A stretch of 64,000 nucleotides of DNA from Puniceibacterium antarcticum (GTDB lineage Bacteria; Pseudomonadota; Alphaproteobacteria; Rhodobacterales; Rhodobacteraceae), in assembly GCF_002760615.1 (NCBI RefSeq), contig NZ_AWWI01000182.1, positions 62,001 to 126,000 on the forward strand. Direction: 5' to 3'. Under the pieces are notes generated by a model, which worked only from the letters and a program-made list of their open reading frames with translations, was not told the DNA's origin and made no database searches. Below, in pieces: positions 44,926-53,415 of the stretch; within the stretch, counting starts at the first letter, position 1, and the number at the start of each line of letters is the position of its first letter. Both the position numbers and the translations under genes were made by a program.

Positions 44926-46224
44926 TCACATGTCAGGGTCCTGCTTTTCAATCTTGTGATGGATACGGCGGATCATCAGCCAGACTGTCAGTACCACCGG
45001 TAGGGTCACCAGCGCCGTCAGCAGGCCTTTCGACAGAGCCACCACCTCGGCCAGCGGGTAAAGCAGATAAGACGATAGCGACACCGCGTAATAGCTGATC
45101 GCCACCACCGACAGCCCCTCGACCGTGCGCTGCAGGCGCAGCTGCATCTCGGCGCGCTCGTTCATGCCTTCGAGCAGCTGCTGGTTCTGGGCCGAGCGTT
45201 CGACCTCGACCCGGGTGCGCAGCAGATCGCCGGCGCGCATTGCCCGGTTCGCCATGCTTTCCAGCCGCTGCTCGCTGGATTTCACCGTGCGCATGGCAGG
45301 ATCATACCGGCGCATCATGAATTCCGCGAATGTCTGCCGCCCGTGCCAGCGCGCCTCGCGGAGGACCTGGATGCGCTGGCCGACAATCGCCTCATAAGCC
45401 CCGGTCGCGCCAAAGCGGAACGATGCCTGGGCTGACAGTGCCTCCAGCTCGGCCGAGACGGAAAGCAGGGATTTCAGCGTATCCTCTGCCGGGCCGGTGC
45501 CTTCAGTCATCGCGACCATCAGTTTGGAGAGTTCAGTGTCAATCTCGCTCATCCGCGGCGCCAGTTCGCGCACCCGCGAAAAGCCCAGCATCGACATCGT
45601 CTTGTAGGTCTCGATCTCGCACAGGCGCTGGACGATCCGTCCGATCCGCCGTTCGCCCACATGGGGGCGCGGAAAGACGGCAAAGCGCAGATGCCCGGCG
45701 GGGTCGATGCGGAAATCCCCCGCCATCACCGCCTGATCGTCAATCACCGAACTGACGGCCAGGCTTTCGGGCACGAACCAGTCATCGACCATGGCGCTGA
45801 TATCATCATCCCTGTCGCGTTCGCAGACCCGGATCAGCGCCGAGGTGATGCGCACACCTGGCGCTTTGGCCAGCCATTCATCGGGAAAGACCTCGAAATC
45901 CGCAGGGTCGAACACCCTTGAGGACAGCCCGCTCAGGAACACCGTATAAGTCACAAATTCCGTATGCTGTTCCCATTTCAGCACATGCTGACCGATGCGG
46001 TCGGAAAAATGCGTCGCACCCGGCTGGGGATGGGCAGTGCCGTAGCGGTCCAGCAGATCGGTCAGGTGCCTGAGGTCCAGCGCCTTGTCCCGCGACGCTG
46101 CCTGATGCGATTTCTTGATGGCCAGAAACACCGCCCGGCACGGCGCCTTGAGCGCGGGGAACGGGCGGGCGTGCAGTTCATTGGCCAGCTGAAACCGCAG
46201 GGGGTGATCTTGGATCGGGGGCAT
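44926..46224 (-). CDS. DUF3422 family membrane protein
   Basis: A 432-residue protein of DUF3422. The start HPLRFQLANELHARPFPALKAP is diagnostic. The long middle is mostly alpha-helical (residues 190-360), and two C-terminal helices (SYYAVSLSSYLLYPLA and LLTALVTLPVVLTVWLMI) end in a basic tail. Function is unknown. The frame extends far upstream, but the conserved family start is the ATG at 46224. It is followed by repeat copy E. Confidence 0.87.
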   Translation of the reverse strand: MPPIQDHPLRFQLANELHARPFPALKAPCRAVFLAIKKSHQAASRDKALDLRHLTDLLDRYGTAHPQPGATHFSDRIGQHVLKWEQHTEFVTYTVFLSGLSSRVFDPADFEVFPDEWLAKAPGVRITSALIRVCERDRDDDISAMVDDWFVPESLAVSSVIDDQAVMAGDFRIDPAGHLRFAVFPRPHVGERRIGRIVQRLCEIETYKTMSMLGFSRVRELAPRMSEIDTELSKLMVAMTEGTGPAEDTLKSLLSVSAELEALSAQASFRFGATGAYEAIVGQRIQVLREARWHGRQTFAEFMMRRYDPAMRTVKSSEQRLESMANRAMRAGDLLRTRVEVERSAQNQQLLEGMNERAEMQLRLQRTVEGLSVVAISYYAVSLSSYLLYPLAEVVALSKGLLTALVTLPVVLTVWLMIRRIHHKIEKQDPDM

Positions 46225-46402
46225 GGGCAGTCCACTCAGTCCGCTGGGAATGGCTCTGGCGTATCCCCGGCCCTGCCGCTTGTAAAGAAAAAGTCTCTTG
46301 TGTTTCATGGGTTTGGCGGTACGCAACCGCATACCGCCCCGTCGCGGGCAAACCTGCGGCACCGCCCGGCGGACGGGGTCGGCACACCACGTGCCCGAAT
46401 GC

Positions 46403-46434
46403 AAAAAGCCCCGCCGTTTCGGGCGGGGCTTTTC
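46403..46434 (-). terminator. Terminator of pntB
   Basis: AAAAGCCCCGCC and GGCGGGGCTTTT pair perfectly around a six-base loop, with a T-run on the minus strand. It could also work in the other direction. The rest of 46225-46457 shows no gene. Confidence 0.9.
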
Positions 46435-46457
46435 AAACCTGTCCTGACCTCGAGCGT

Positions 46458-47891
46458 TTAAGATATCTTGGCCAGCAGCTCTTCCAGCGACTTTTTCGCA
46501 TCGCCATAGAACATCCGCGTATTTTCTTTGAAGAACAGCGGGTTCTCGATCCCCGAATAGCCGGTCCCCTGCCCGCGCTTGGACACGAAGACCTGCTTGG
46601 CCTTCCAGCATTCCAGAACCGGCATCCCGGCAATGGGGCTGTTGGGATCGTCCTGGGCTGCGGGGTTCACGATGTCGTTCGACCCGATCACGATGGCAAC
46701 ATCCGTTGTCGGGAAGTCCTCGTTGATCTCGTCCATTTCCAGAACGATGTCGTAGGGCACCTTGGCCTCGGCCAGCAGCACGTTCATGTGCCCGGGCAGA
46801 CGGCCCGCCACCGGGTGGATGGCGAAACGCACAGTCTTGCCCTTGGCGCGCAGACGCTTGGTCAGCTCGGCCACGTTCTGCTGCGCCTGTGCCACGGCCA
46901 TGCCATAGCCCGGGATGATGATGACCGAATCCGCCTCTTCCAGCGCGCTTGCCACACCTTCGGCGTCGATGGCGATCTGTTCGCCCTCAACCGCCATCTG
47001 CTCACCCGCCGGGCCGCCAAAGCCACCCAGAATGACCGACACAAACGACCGGTTCATCGCCTTGCACATGATGTAGCTCAGGATCGCACCGGACGATCCG
47101 ACCAGCGCGCCCACAACGATCAGCAGATCGTTGCCAAGCGAGAAACCAATCGCTGCAGCCGCCCAGCCGGAATAGCTGTTCAGCATCGACACAACGACGG
47201 GCATATCCGCCCCGCCGATGCCCATGATCAGGTGATAGCCGATGAACAGCGCCGCCAGCGTCATCAGCATCAGCGGCAGCAGGCCACCGGTGTTAAAATA
47301 CCAGACCAGACAGATCAGCGACAGCGCCGCTGCGGTGATGTTCAGCAGATGACCACCCGGCAGCTTGGTCGCCGCCGACGACACTTTGCCCGCCAGTTTT
47401 CCATAGGCAATGACCGACCCGGTAAAGGTCACGGCGCCGATGAAGACACCCAGAAACAGCTCGACCCGCAGGATGGCCAGTTCGACCGGTTCCTTGTGGG
47501 CCAGAAGTGCCGCAAAGCCATGCAGCGCCTCACGCTGAACGGGATCCATCGCCAGAACCCGGCCCAGTTCGATATGCGCGATAAAGCCCACAAAGACCGC
47601 CGCCAGACCGACAAGGCTGTGCATCGCTGCCACCAGTTCGGGCATCTGAGTCATCTGGACCTTGGTCGCCAGCTGATAGCCGACCGCGCCACCCAGGATG
47701 ATCAGGATCAGCGAGGCAGGCCACAGACCTGCGCCAGGTCCGACAATCGTTGCAAACACCGCCAGCGCCATGCCGGTGATGCCGTACCACACGGCACGTT
47801 TCGCGCTTTCCTGGCCCGACAACCCCCCGAGCGAGAGGATGAAGAGCACCGCCGCGACCACATAGGCCGCCGTTGTAAATCCGAATTCCAT
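46458..47891 (-). CDS. pntB: NAD(P) transhydrogenase subunit beta
   Basis: A 477-residue subunit: nine or so membrane helices that form much of the proton channel, then the NADP(H)-binding domain III ([17 protein letters not shown] near residue 330; [15 protein letters not shown] near residue 400). With PntA it uses the proton gradient to reduce NADP+ by NADH. It begins 15 bases after pntA. Confidence 0.97.
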   Translation of the reverse strand: MEFGFTTAAYVVAAVLFILSLGGLSGQESAKRAVWYGITGMALAVFATIVGPGAGLWPASLILIILGGAVGYQLATKVQMTQMPELVAAMHSLVGLAAVFVGFIAHIELGRVLAMDPVQREALHGFAALLAHKEPVELAILRVELFLGVFIGAVTFTGSVIAYGKLAGKVSSAATKLPGGHLLNITAAALSLICLVWYFNTGGLLPLMLMTLAALFIGYHLIMGIGGADMPVVVSMLNSYSGWAAAAIGFSLGNDLLIVVGALVGSSGAILSYIMCKAMNRSFVSVILGGFGGPAGEQMAVEGEQIAIDAEGVASALEEADSVIIIPGYGMAVAQAQQNVAELTKRLRAKGKTVRFAIHPVAGRLPGHMNVLLAEAKVPYDIVLEMDEINEDFPTTDVAIVIGSNDIVNPAAQDDPNSPIAGMPVLECWKAKQVFVSKRGQGTGYSGIENPLFFKENTRMFYGDAKKSLEELLAKIS

Positions 47892-47906
47892 TGCTCTTAC
47901 CCCGCT

Positions 47907-49481
47907 TTACGACTTCTGGAACATGGCGAGCATGCGCCGTGTCACGAGGAAGCCGCCGAAAATATTGATGCCCGCCATAAAGACCGACAGCGCCGCCAGC
48001 AGAATCACAAGGCCAGAGCCCGATCCGATCTGCATGAGCGCGCCCAGAATGATGATCGACGAGATCGCATTGGTCACCGCCATAAGCGGCGTGTGCAGGC
48101 TGTGCGCCACCCCCCAGATCACCTGGAAGCCGATGAACACAGACAGCACGAACACGATCAGGTGCTGCATAAAGCTCGCCGGGGCAAACAGACCCGCGAA
48201 CAGCACCAGCGCGCCACCAACAGCCAGCAACGTGACCTGAGATTTCGTCTGCGCCTTGAACGCAGCAACCTCTTCGGCCCGCTTCTCCGCGGGGGTCTTT
48301 TCCTTGACCTTTTCCTTGGGCTTTTGTGCAGCGATCGCCTTTACCTTGGGCGGCGGCGGCGGGAATGTGACCTCTTTGGCATGCGTGATCGTCGCACCCC
48401 GGATCACATCATCCTCCATGTTGTGATTGACCACACCATCCTTGCCGGGGGTAAGGTCCGTCATCATGTGGCGGATGTTGGTCGCATACAGCGTGGACGC
48501 CTGCGTCGCCATCCGGCTGGGGAAGTCGGTATAGCCGATGATCGTCACGCCATTGTCGGTGACAATCTTCTGATCCATCACCGTCAGCTTGCAGTTGCCA
48601 CCCTTTTCGGCGGCAAGGTCGATGATCACCGACCCGGGCTTCATGCTCTCGACCATATCCTTGGTCCAAAGCTCGGGCGCCTCGCGGTTGGGGATCAGCG
48701 CCGTGGTGATGACGATGTCGATATCCGGCGCAATCTCGCGGAATTTCTTCAGCTGGGCTGCGGTGAACTCGGGGCTTGATACAGACGCATAACCGCCCGA
48801 TTCAGCCCCATCCTTCGCCGCTTCCTCGAAATCGAGGAAGACAAACTCGGCGCCCATCGATTCGACCTGCTCGGCCACTTCGGGGCGCACGTCAAAGGCA
48901 TAGGTGATCGCGCCCAGCGACGTGGACGTGCCAATCGCGGCAAGTCCTGCCACACCGGCACCCACCACCAGAACCTTGGCCGGGGGCACCTTGCCCGCCG
49001 CCGTGATCTGCCCGGTGAAGAAGCGGCCAAAGTTGTTGCCCGCCTCGATCACCGCGCGGTAACCCGCGATATTGGCCATCGACGACAGTGCATCCATCTT
49101 CTGGGCGCGCGAAATGCGCGGCACCATGTCCATGGCGATGACCGACGCGCCCTTTTTGGCCGCGGCCTCCATCAGCTCGCCATTCTGGGCGGGCCAGAAG
49201 AACGAGATCAGCAATTTGCCGTCGCTCAGCCGCTTGATTTCCGTATCGGTCGGCGGGCGCACCTTGGCGACCACATCCGCCTCTTTCCACAGGCCTGCAG
49301 CCGTGTTGAAGATCTCGACCCCGGCGTTGGCATAAGCCTCGTCGGTGAACCCAGCAGCCACACCGGCCCCGGTTTCGATGGCACAATCATAACCCAGTTT
49401 CTGGAGCATGCGTGCCGAGTCCGGCGTCATGGCAACCCGTGCCTCGCCCTCGAACACTTCCTTTGGCGTTCCAATTTTCAC
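47907..49481 (-). CDS. pntA: NAD(P) transhydrogenase subunit alpha (single-chain)
   Basis: A 524-residue subunit. The NAD-binding domain I (IGTPKEVFEGEARVAMTP start; VLVVGAGVAGLAAIGTSTSLGA near residue 170; the mobile-loop region YTDFPSRMATQ) is fused to a Lys/Pro/Glu linker (about residues 375-420) and four membrane helices. Many alphaproteobacteria split this chain in two; here it is one protein as in E. coli. The GTG at 49481 is chosen because GAGGGG precedes it and KIGTPKEV is the family start. A long untranslated leader lies upstream. Confidence 0.96.
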   Translation of the reverse strand: MKIGTPKEVFEGEARVAMTPDSARMLQKLGYDCAIETGAGVAAGFTDEAYANAGVEIFNTAAGLWKEADVVAKVRPPTDTEIKRLSDGKLLISFFWPAQNGELMEAAAKKGASVIAMDMVPRISRAQKMDALSSMANIAGYRAVIEAGNNFGRFFTGQITAAGKVPPAKVLVVGAGVAGLAAIGTSTSLGAITYAFDVRPEVAEQVESMGAEFVFLDFEEAAKDGAESGGYASVSSPEFTAAQLKKFREIAPDIDIVITTALIPNREAPELWTKDMVESMKPGSVIIDLAAEKGGNCKLTVMDQKIVTDNGVTIIGYTDFPSRMATQASTLYATNIRHMMTDLTPGKDGVVNHNMEDDVIRGATITHAKEVTFPPPPPKVKAIAAQKPKEKVKEKTPAEKRAEEVAAFKAQTKSQVTLLAVGGALVLFAGLFAPASFMQHLIVFVLSVFIGFQVIWGVAHSLHTPLMAVTNAISSIIILGALMQIGSGSGLVILLAALSVFMAGINIFGGFLVTRRMLAMFQKS

Positions 49482-49696
49482 GTCTTCTGTCCCCTCTTGC
49501 GTCAGACGATGCCCATTCAAGCAGCGGCAGCCCATTCCATGATGGGTCTACCGTGCTGACCTAGCTCAGACAAGCTTTCTTGCGGTTGTAGACCATAGAC
49601 TGTCGCAAAGTTAAAGCCACCCATACGTATGTTGCGCATAGGCGTCAGCCCTCGCAACATCCTTGCTTTTAATTTCACCTGTTTCCGAAAGGAAAC
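49482..49696 (-). ncRNA. Putative structured leader of pntAB
   Basis: Between a good promoter and the pntA start lie, on the minus strand in order: hairpin GTTTCC-TTTC-GGAAAC (49681-49696); hairpin ATGTTGCG...CGCAACAT with an inner GGC/GCC pair (49629-49660); and a seven-pair stem GGTCTAC/GTAGACC (49588-49594 with 49545-49551) enclosing two short hairpins CAAG-AAAG-CTTG and CTGA-GCTAGG-TCAG, a three-way junction shape. A 40-codon frame (49517-49639) overlaps it and could encode a leader peptide instead. Codon use in that frame is unlike neighbouring genes. I know no described element that matches. Confidence 0.4.
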
Positions 49697-49697
49697 G

Positions 49698-49726
49698 CTA
49701 CAACCCGATCCCTTTGTCGGTGTCAA
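49698..49726 (-). promoter_or_regulatory. Probable promoter of pntAB
   Basis: On the minus strand TTGACA (49726-49721) is followed after 17 bases by TTGTAG (49703-49698), a sigma-70-like pair with a perfect -35. Transcription would start near 49691, giving a leader of about 210 bases. Confidence 0.5.
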
Positions 49727-49801
49727 AACCCGCTTGATCCGCACGGTTCACCGGATCTGCGCGACGCTGGGTCGCACCCGCACGCGCCGAACGCCCTGCC
49801 C

Positions 49802-49845
49802 GTCAGCCATACGCAAACCATACGGTTTCCATACGCCTTCCATAT
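49802..49845 (-). repeat. Array of four 11-bp units (GTATGG iterons), locus 2
   Basis: On the minus strand the units ATATGGAAGGC, GTATGGAAACC, GTATGGTTTGC and GTATGGCTGAC follow without gaps, 44 bases in all. The last three are nearly identical to the array at 63671-63703 (two differences in 33 bases). It lies in the 445-base divergent gap between pntA and the dehydrogenase gene, 81 bases before the latter. Confidence 0.8.
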
Positions 49846-49926
49846 CCGCTCCAGCCGCCCCGTTCCAGCACCGCTTGTCCCCGCCACAGTCTGCGTTAAC
49901 CTGCCCCGGATCAAGGGAGGATACGG

Positions 49927-50682
49927 ATGAATATCGCGGGGAAACATGCACTTGTAACGGGCGGCGGGACGGGCATCGGCCTGGCCATCGCGCGCGCTCT
50001 GGCGGCTGAGGGCGCACAGGTCACCATCACCGGTCGGCGCAAATCAAAACTGGAAGACGCCGCACAAACCAAGGGGCTTTATACGCAAGTCATTGACGTG
50101 ATGGACGAAAAATCGGTGGTCGACGGCATCGCCACCGCCGTTCAGGCCCGCGGCCCGGTGCAGATCTGTGTGCCCAACGCCGGCATCGCCGAAGGTCGCG
50201 CGCTGCACAAGACCGATCTTAACTTCTGGCGCACCATGATGGCGACCAACCTCGACGGCGCCTTCCTCACCATCCGCGAATCCCTGCTGTCGATGCGCGA
50301 AACCGACTGGGGCCGCGTGATTGCCGTCTCCTCCATCGCGGGGGTCAAGGGGCTCAAGGGCGCGCCGTGCTATTCTGCGTCCAAACACGGGCTGATCGGC
50401 TTGATCAAAGGGCTCGCAGCAGACTATCTGGGCAAACCCTATACCTTCAACGCACTGTGCCCGGCCTATGTGGACACGGACATCGTGCCCCAGAATATCG
50501 AGCGTATCATGACCCGCACCGGCATGTCCGAAGCCGAAGCCCACGCCATCGTCGATGGTGCCAACCCGCATGGCCGCCTGATCGCCCCGCAAGAGGTGGC
50601 CGAGGCCGCACTCTGGCTCTGTGCCGAGCATTCAGGCAGCGTCAACGGACAGGCGATCCAGATCGCAGGAGGTGAAATGTGA
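49927..50682 (+). CDS. Short-chain dehydrogenase/reductase
   Basis: A 251-residue classical SDR. The nucleotide motif is TGGGTGIG (residues 11-18), an NAG-type motif reads PNAGIAEG, and catalysis uses Ser, Y149 and K153 (YSASK). After the Arg-Arg-Lys cluster at about residue 38, NADP preference is possible. The family close QIAGGEM is present. The substrate is not predictable; it resembles 3-oxoacyl- and hydroxybutyrate-type enzymes. The ATG follows AGGGAGGATACGG. It overlaps kynU by four bases (ATGA), so a link to kynurenine breakdown is likely but unproven. Confidence 0.87.
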   Translation: MNIAGKHALVTGGGTGIGLAIARALAAEGAQVTITGRRKSKLEDAAQTKGLYTQVIDVMDEKSVVDGIATAVQARGPVQICVPNAGIAEGRALHKTDLNFWRTMMATNLDGAFLTIRESLLSMRETDWGRVIAVSSIAGVKGLKGAPCYSASKHGLIGLIKGLAADYLGKPYTFNALCPAYVDTDIVPQNIERIMTRTGMSEAEAHAIVDGANPHGRLIAPQEVAEAALWLCAEHSGSVNGQAIQIAGGEM

Positions 50683-51872
50683 CCGATTTCAACTGGACCA
50701 GAGACCAATTCCACATCCCGCAGGGCATGATCTACCTTGACGGTAACTCCTTGGGACCCCTGCCAAAAATGGCCCCCGCCCGCGTGGTGGAGATGATGGA
50801 GCGCCAATGGGGCGAACAGCTCATCACCGGCTGGAACGCCTCGGGCTGGATGGCGCAGCCGACTCGCGTCGGGGATCGCATCGCCCGTCTGATCGGCGCC
50901 GAGCCGGGCCATGTGGTCATGGGCGACACCCTGTCGATCAAGGTGTTTCAGGCCCTCGCCGCCGCGCTCAGGCTCAACCCCAACCGCAAGGTGATCCTGT
51001 CGGATTCCGGCAATTTCCCCTCGGATCTCTACATCGCCGAAGGCCTGATCGACCTTCTGGGCAACGGTCTTGAGCTGCGCATCGTCGCCCCCGAAGACAT
51101 CGAGGATGCCATCACAGAAGAAATCGCCGTCACCCTGATCACCGAGGTCGGCTATACCACGGGGCGCAAGCACGACATGGCGAAACTGACCGCCCGCGCG
51201 CATAAGATGGGCGTGATCACCGTCTGGGATCTGGCGCATTCCGCCGGCGCCGTCCCGGTGGATCTGGCGGGGGCCGGCGCCGATTTCGCCGTCGGCTGCA
51301 CCTACAAATACCTCAACGGCGGCCCCGGCGCCCCGGCCTTCATCTACGTCGCCCCCCGCCATGCCGAGGTCGCACAACCTGCGCTGGCCGGCTGGATGGG
51401 CCATGCCCGCCCCTTTGCCTTTGAACAAGACTATGATGCCGGCAAGGGCATCGAACGCATGCGCGTCGGCACCCCGCCGGTGCTGGCCATGACCGCGCTT
51501 GAGGCATCGCTCGACGTCTGGGACAAGGTCGACATGGCCGACATCCGCGCGCGCTCCGTCGAACTTTGCGAACGCTTCATCGCCGGTGTGGAAGAAAACT
51601 GCCCGCAGCTCACCCTCTGCTCGCCCCGCGACGCCGACGTGCGCGGCTCTCAGGTCTCGTTCAAATTCGACAACGGCTATGCGGTCATTCAGGCCCTGAT
51701 CGCCGAAGGCGTGATCGGCGATTTCCGCGCCCCCGACGTGATGCGCTTCGGCTTCACGCCGCTCTACACCACCGACAAGGATGTGGACGAGGCGATTGAA
51801 ATCCTCACCCGCATCCTGCGCGGCGCGCTCTGGGACAAGCCCGAGTTCCTGGAACGCAAGGCCGTCACCTGA
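50679..51872 (+). CDS. kynU: Kynureninase
   Basis: A 397-residue PLP enzyme that cleaves kynurenine to anthranilate and alanine. It shows IYLDGNSLGPLPK at the N terminus, WDLAHSAGAVPVDL with the PLP-binding Asp, and GCTYKYLNGGPGAPAF with the Schiff-base lysine near residue 210. It is translated in coupling with the upstream SDR. Tryptophan dioxygenase and formamidase genes are not in the window. Confidence 0.94.
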   Translation: MTDFNWTRDQFHIPQGMIYLDGNSLGPLPKMAPARVVEMMERQWGEQLITGWNASGWMAQPTRVGDRIARLIGAEPGHVVMGDTLSIKVFQALAAALRLNPNRKVILSDSGNFPSDLYIAEGLIDLLGNGLELRIVAPEDIEDAITEEIAVTLITEVGYTTGRKHDMAKLTARAHKMGVITVWDLAHSAGAVPVDLAGAGADFAVGCTYKYLNGGPGAPAFIYVAPRHAEVAQPALAGWMGHARPFAFEQDYDAGKGIERMRVGTPPVLAMTALEASLDVWDKVDMADIRARSVELCERFIAGVEENCPQLTLCSPRDADVRGSQVSFKFDNGYAVIQALIAEGVIGDFRAPDVMRFGFTPLYTTDKDVDEAIEILTRILRGALWDKPEFLERKAVT

Positions 51873-51970
51873 CACCAAAGTGAGGTTGGCGCGGGCAGCC
51901 CTGCCCGCGTTACCATTCCCCTAACGCAGCGCGCGGTGCACCAAGCACCTCCCATGCCCAGCGCAGGCAC

Positions 51971-52015
51971 AAAAAAGGGGGCAGGTCCGACGATCCGGAC
52001 CTGCCCCCTTTTTCT
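51971..52015. terminator. Bidirectional terminator between kynU and the PuuD-like gene
   Basis: AAAAAGGGGGCAGGTCCG and its exact reverse complement form an 18-base stem with a six-base loop. The A/T ends serve both converging genes. Confidence 0.93.
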
Positions 52016-52046
52016 ATTTAAAACCAGATGGTTCAGAGAAATCCGC

Positions 52047-52823
52047 TCAGGCCGATTTGCGCCCCGGCAGAGTCTTTGCCACAGCCCAATCCCGCGCCGC
52101 ATCGCCAAAGGCGGCGAACAGCGGCCGCGACACCGGATCATTCGCCGCGTCCCACTCCGGGTGCCACTGCACCGACAGGGTGAACCCAGCCGCCCCCTCG
52201 ATATAGGCCGCTTCGGGCGTGCCATCGGGGGCATAACCATCCACCACGATCCGCGCCCCGGCCCGCTTGATCCCTTGCCCGTGCAGCGTGTTGGTCATGA
52301 CCTCCTGCGCGCCCATCAGCCGCGCAAACGGCCCGCCTTCGGTAAAGGTCACAACATGGCGCAGGGCAAATTTTTCCTCCAGCGTGCCGTCCGGCGGCAT
52401 CCTGTGGTTCAGCCTCCCGGGCAGATCGCGAATCTCGGGGTACAGCGATCCGCCCATCGCGACGTTGACCTCCTGAAACCCGCGACAGATCCCCATAAAG
52501 GGCTGCCCACGCTCAACACAGGCCCGCACCAGCGGCAACACTATGGCATCGCGGGCGCGATCGAACGCGCCATGCGCCTCTGTCGCCTCTTCGCCGTACT
52601 CCTCAGGATGCACATTGGGCCGCCCGCCGGTCAGCAGAAAACCGTCGCAGGCCTCCAGCAATTCCGCGACCGACATGAACCTCGGATCGGCGGGGATCAG
52701 CAGCGGCACACAATCCGCGACTGTGGCCACCGCCTCCGAATTCATCGACCCGCCGGCATGGGCCGGATACTGGTCGTTCAACAGATGCTGATTGCCGATA
52801 ATGCCGATGATCGGACGGCTCAT
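52047..52823 (-). CDS. Gamma-glutamyl-gamma-aminobutyrate hydrolase family (PuuD-like, class I amidotransferase)
   Basis: A 258-residue peptidase C26 protein. It has LLTGGRPNVHPEEYG (residues 64-78), nucleophile C113 in GICRGFQE, NTLHGQGIK, and H221/E223 in VQWHPEWD. Relatives hydrolyse gamma-glutamyl amides in putrescine breakdown. No other puu gene is adjacent, so the exact substrate is open. The ATG at 52823 after AGAGGG is preferred over one eight codons upstream. Confidence 0.87.
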   Translation of the reverse strand: MSRPIIGIIGNQHLLNDQYPAHAGGSMNSEAVATVADCVPLLIPADPRFMSVAELLEACDGFLLTGGRPNVHPEEYGEEATEAHGAFDRARDAIVLPLVRACVERGQPFMGICRGFQEVNVAMGGSLYPEIRDLPGRLNHRMPPDGTLEEKFALRHVVTFTEGGPFARLMGAQEVMTNTLHGQGIKRAGARIVVDGYAPDGTPEAAYIEGAAGFTLSVQWHPEWDAANDPVSRPLFAAFGDAARDWAVAKTLPGRKSA

Positions 52824-52890
52824 GATGCCCTCTTTGGATAAGTCCAACGCAGGTTACATATGCCAGAGTGAAGGAATGGAAAAGGGCAGC

Positions 52891-53319
52891 TCAGATTTCT
52901 GCGGTCAATCCGACGGCATCAATGCCCGCTTTCGCGGCAGCTGCATCATTTTCCGACGAATCGCCGGTGACGCCCACAGCCCCCAGCACAGCGCCCTTGG
53001 CATCGCGCACCAGAACCCCACCCGGCACCGGGATCATCTGCCCGCCATAGGCCGCCCCTGCGGCGGCAATGAAATATGCCTGCGCCTCGGCCCGCTTCAT
53101 CTGCGCTGTGCCCGCGATGCCCAGCATGATACAGCCATAGGCCTTGCCCTGCGCGATCTGAAACCGCCCCGGGCTCGCCCCGTCTTCGCGTTCAAAGGCA
53201 ATCACATGCCCGCCCGCATCCAGAACGACCGCCGACAGCGGCTTCATCCCCTCCGCCTTGCCATGCTCCAGTGCCTTGCGGATGATCGTTCGCGCCCGTC
53301 TCAGCGAAATGCCTGCCAT
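52891..53319 (-). CDS. GlcG/HbpS-family heme-binding-like protein
   Basis: A 142-residue protein of the GlcG/HbpS (DUF336) family: SAVVLDAGGHVIAFEREDGASPGRFQIAQGKAYG, IPVPGGVLVRD and VLGAVGVTGDSSENDAAAAKAGIDA. GlcG occurs in glycolate operons, and here it follows malate synthase G, which consumes glyoxylate. Its molecular function is unclear; HbpS binds heme. It is probably not in one transcript with glcB if the repeat between them ends transcription. Confidence 0.85.
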   Translation of the reverse strand: MAGISLRRARTIIRKALEHGKAEGMKPLSAVVLDAGGHVIAFEREDGASPGRFQIAQGKAYGCIMLGIAGTAQMKRAEAQAYFIAAAGAAYGGQMIPVPGGVLVRDAKGAVLGAVGVTGDSSENDAAAAKAGIDAVGLTAEI

Positions 53320-53335
53320 GTTCTTGTCTTCCCTG

Positions 53336-53397
53336 CTTCTTCTCTTTTCAAATACGCTCGGGGGAGTTTGAGGGGGCGGAAAGCCCCCTCATTCCCC
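53336..53397. repeat. Copy F (diverged) of the CCCGGGATATTT-family intergenic repeat
   Basis: CTTTTCAAATACGCTCGGGG, then GAGTTTGAGGGGGC-GGAAA-GCCCCCTC. It sits just after the glcB stop (minus strand), hairpin towards the gene. The ATCTGCCC block is lost but the order of parts is kept. Confidence 0.65.
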
Positions 53398-53415
53398 TTA
53401 CTTCAAAGCCCGCCG

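Noticed and set aside
49517-49744. 75-codon minus-strand frame before pntA
   Set aside because: Not listed as a gene because it has no ribosome site at its start, has codon use unlike its neighbours and covers the hairpin-rich leader and the promoter; a shorter 40-codon leader peptide remains possible and is noted there.
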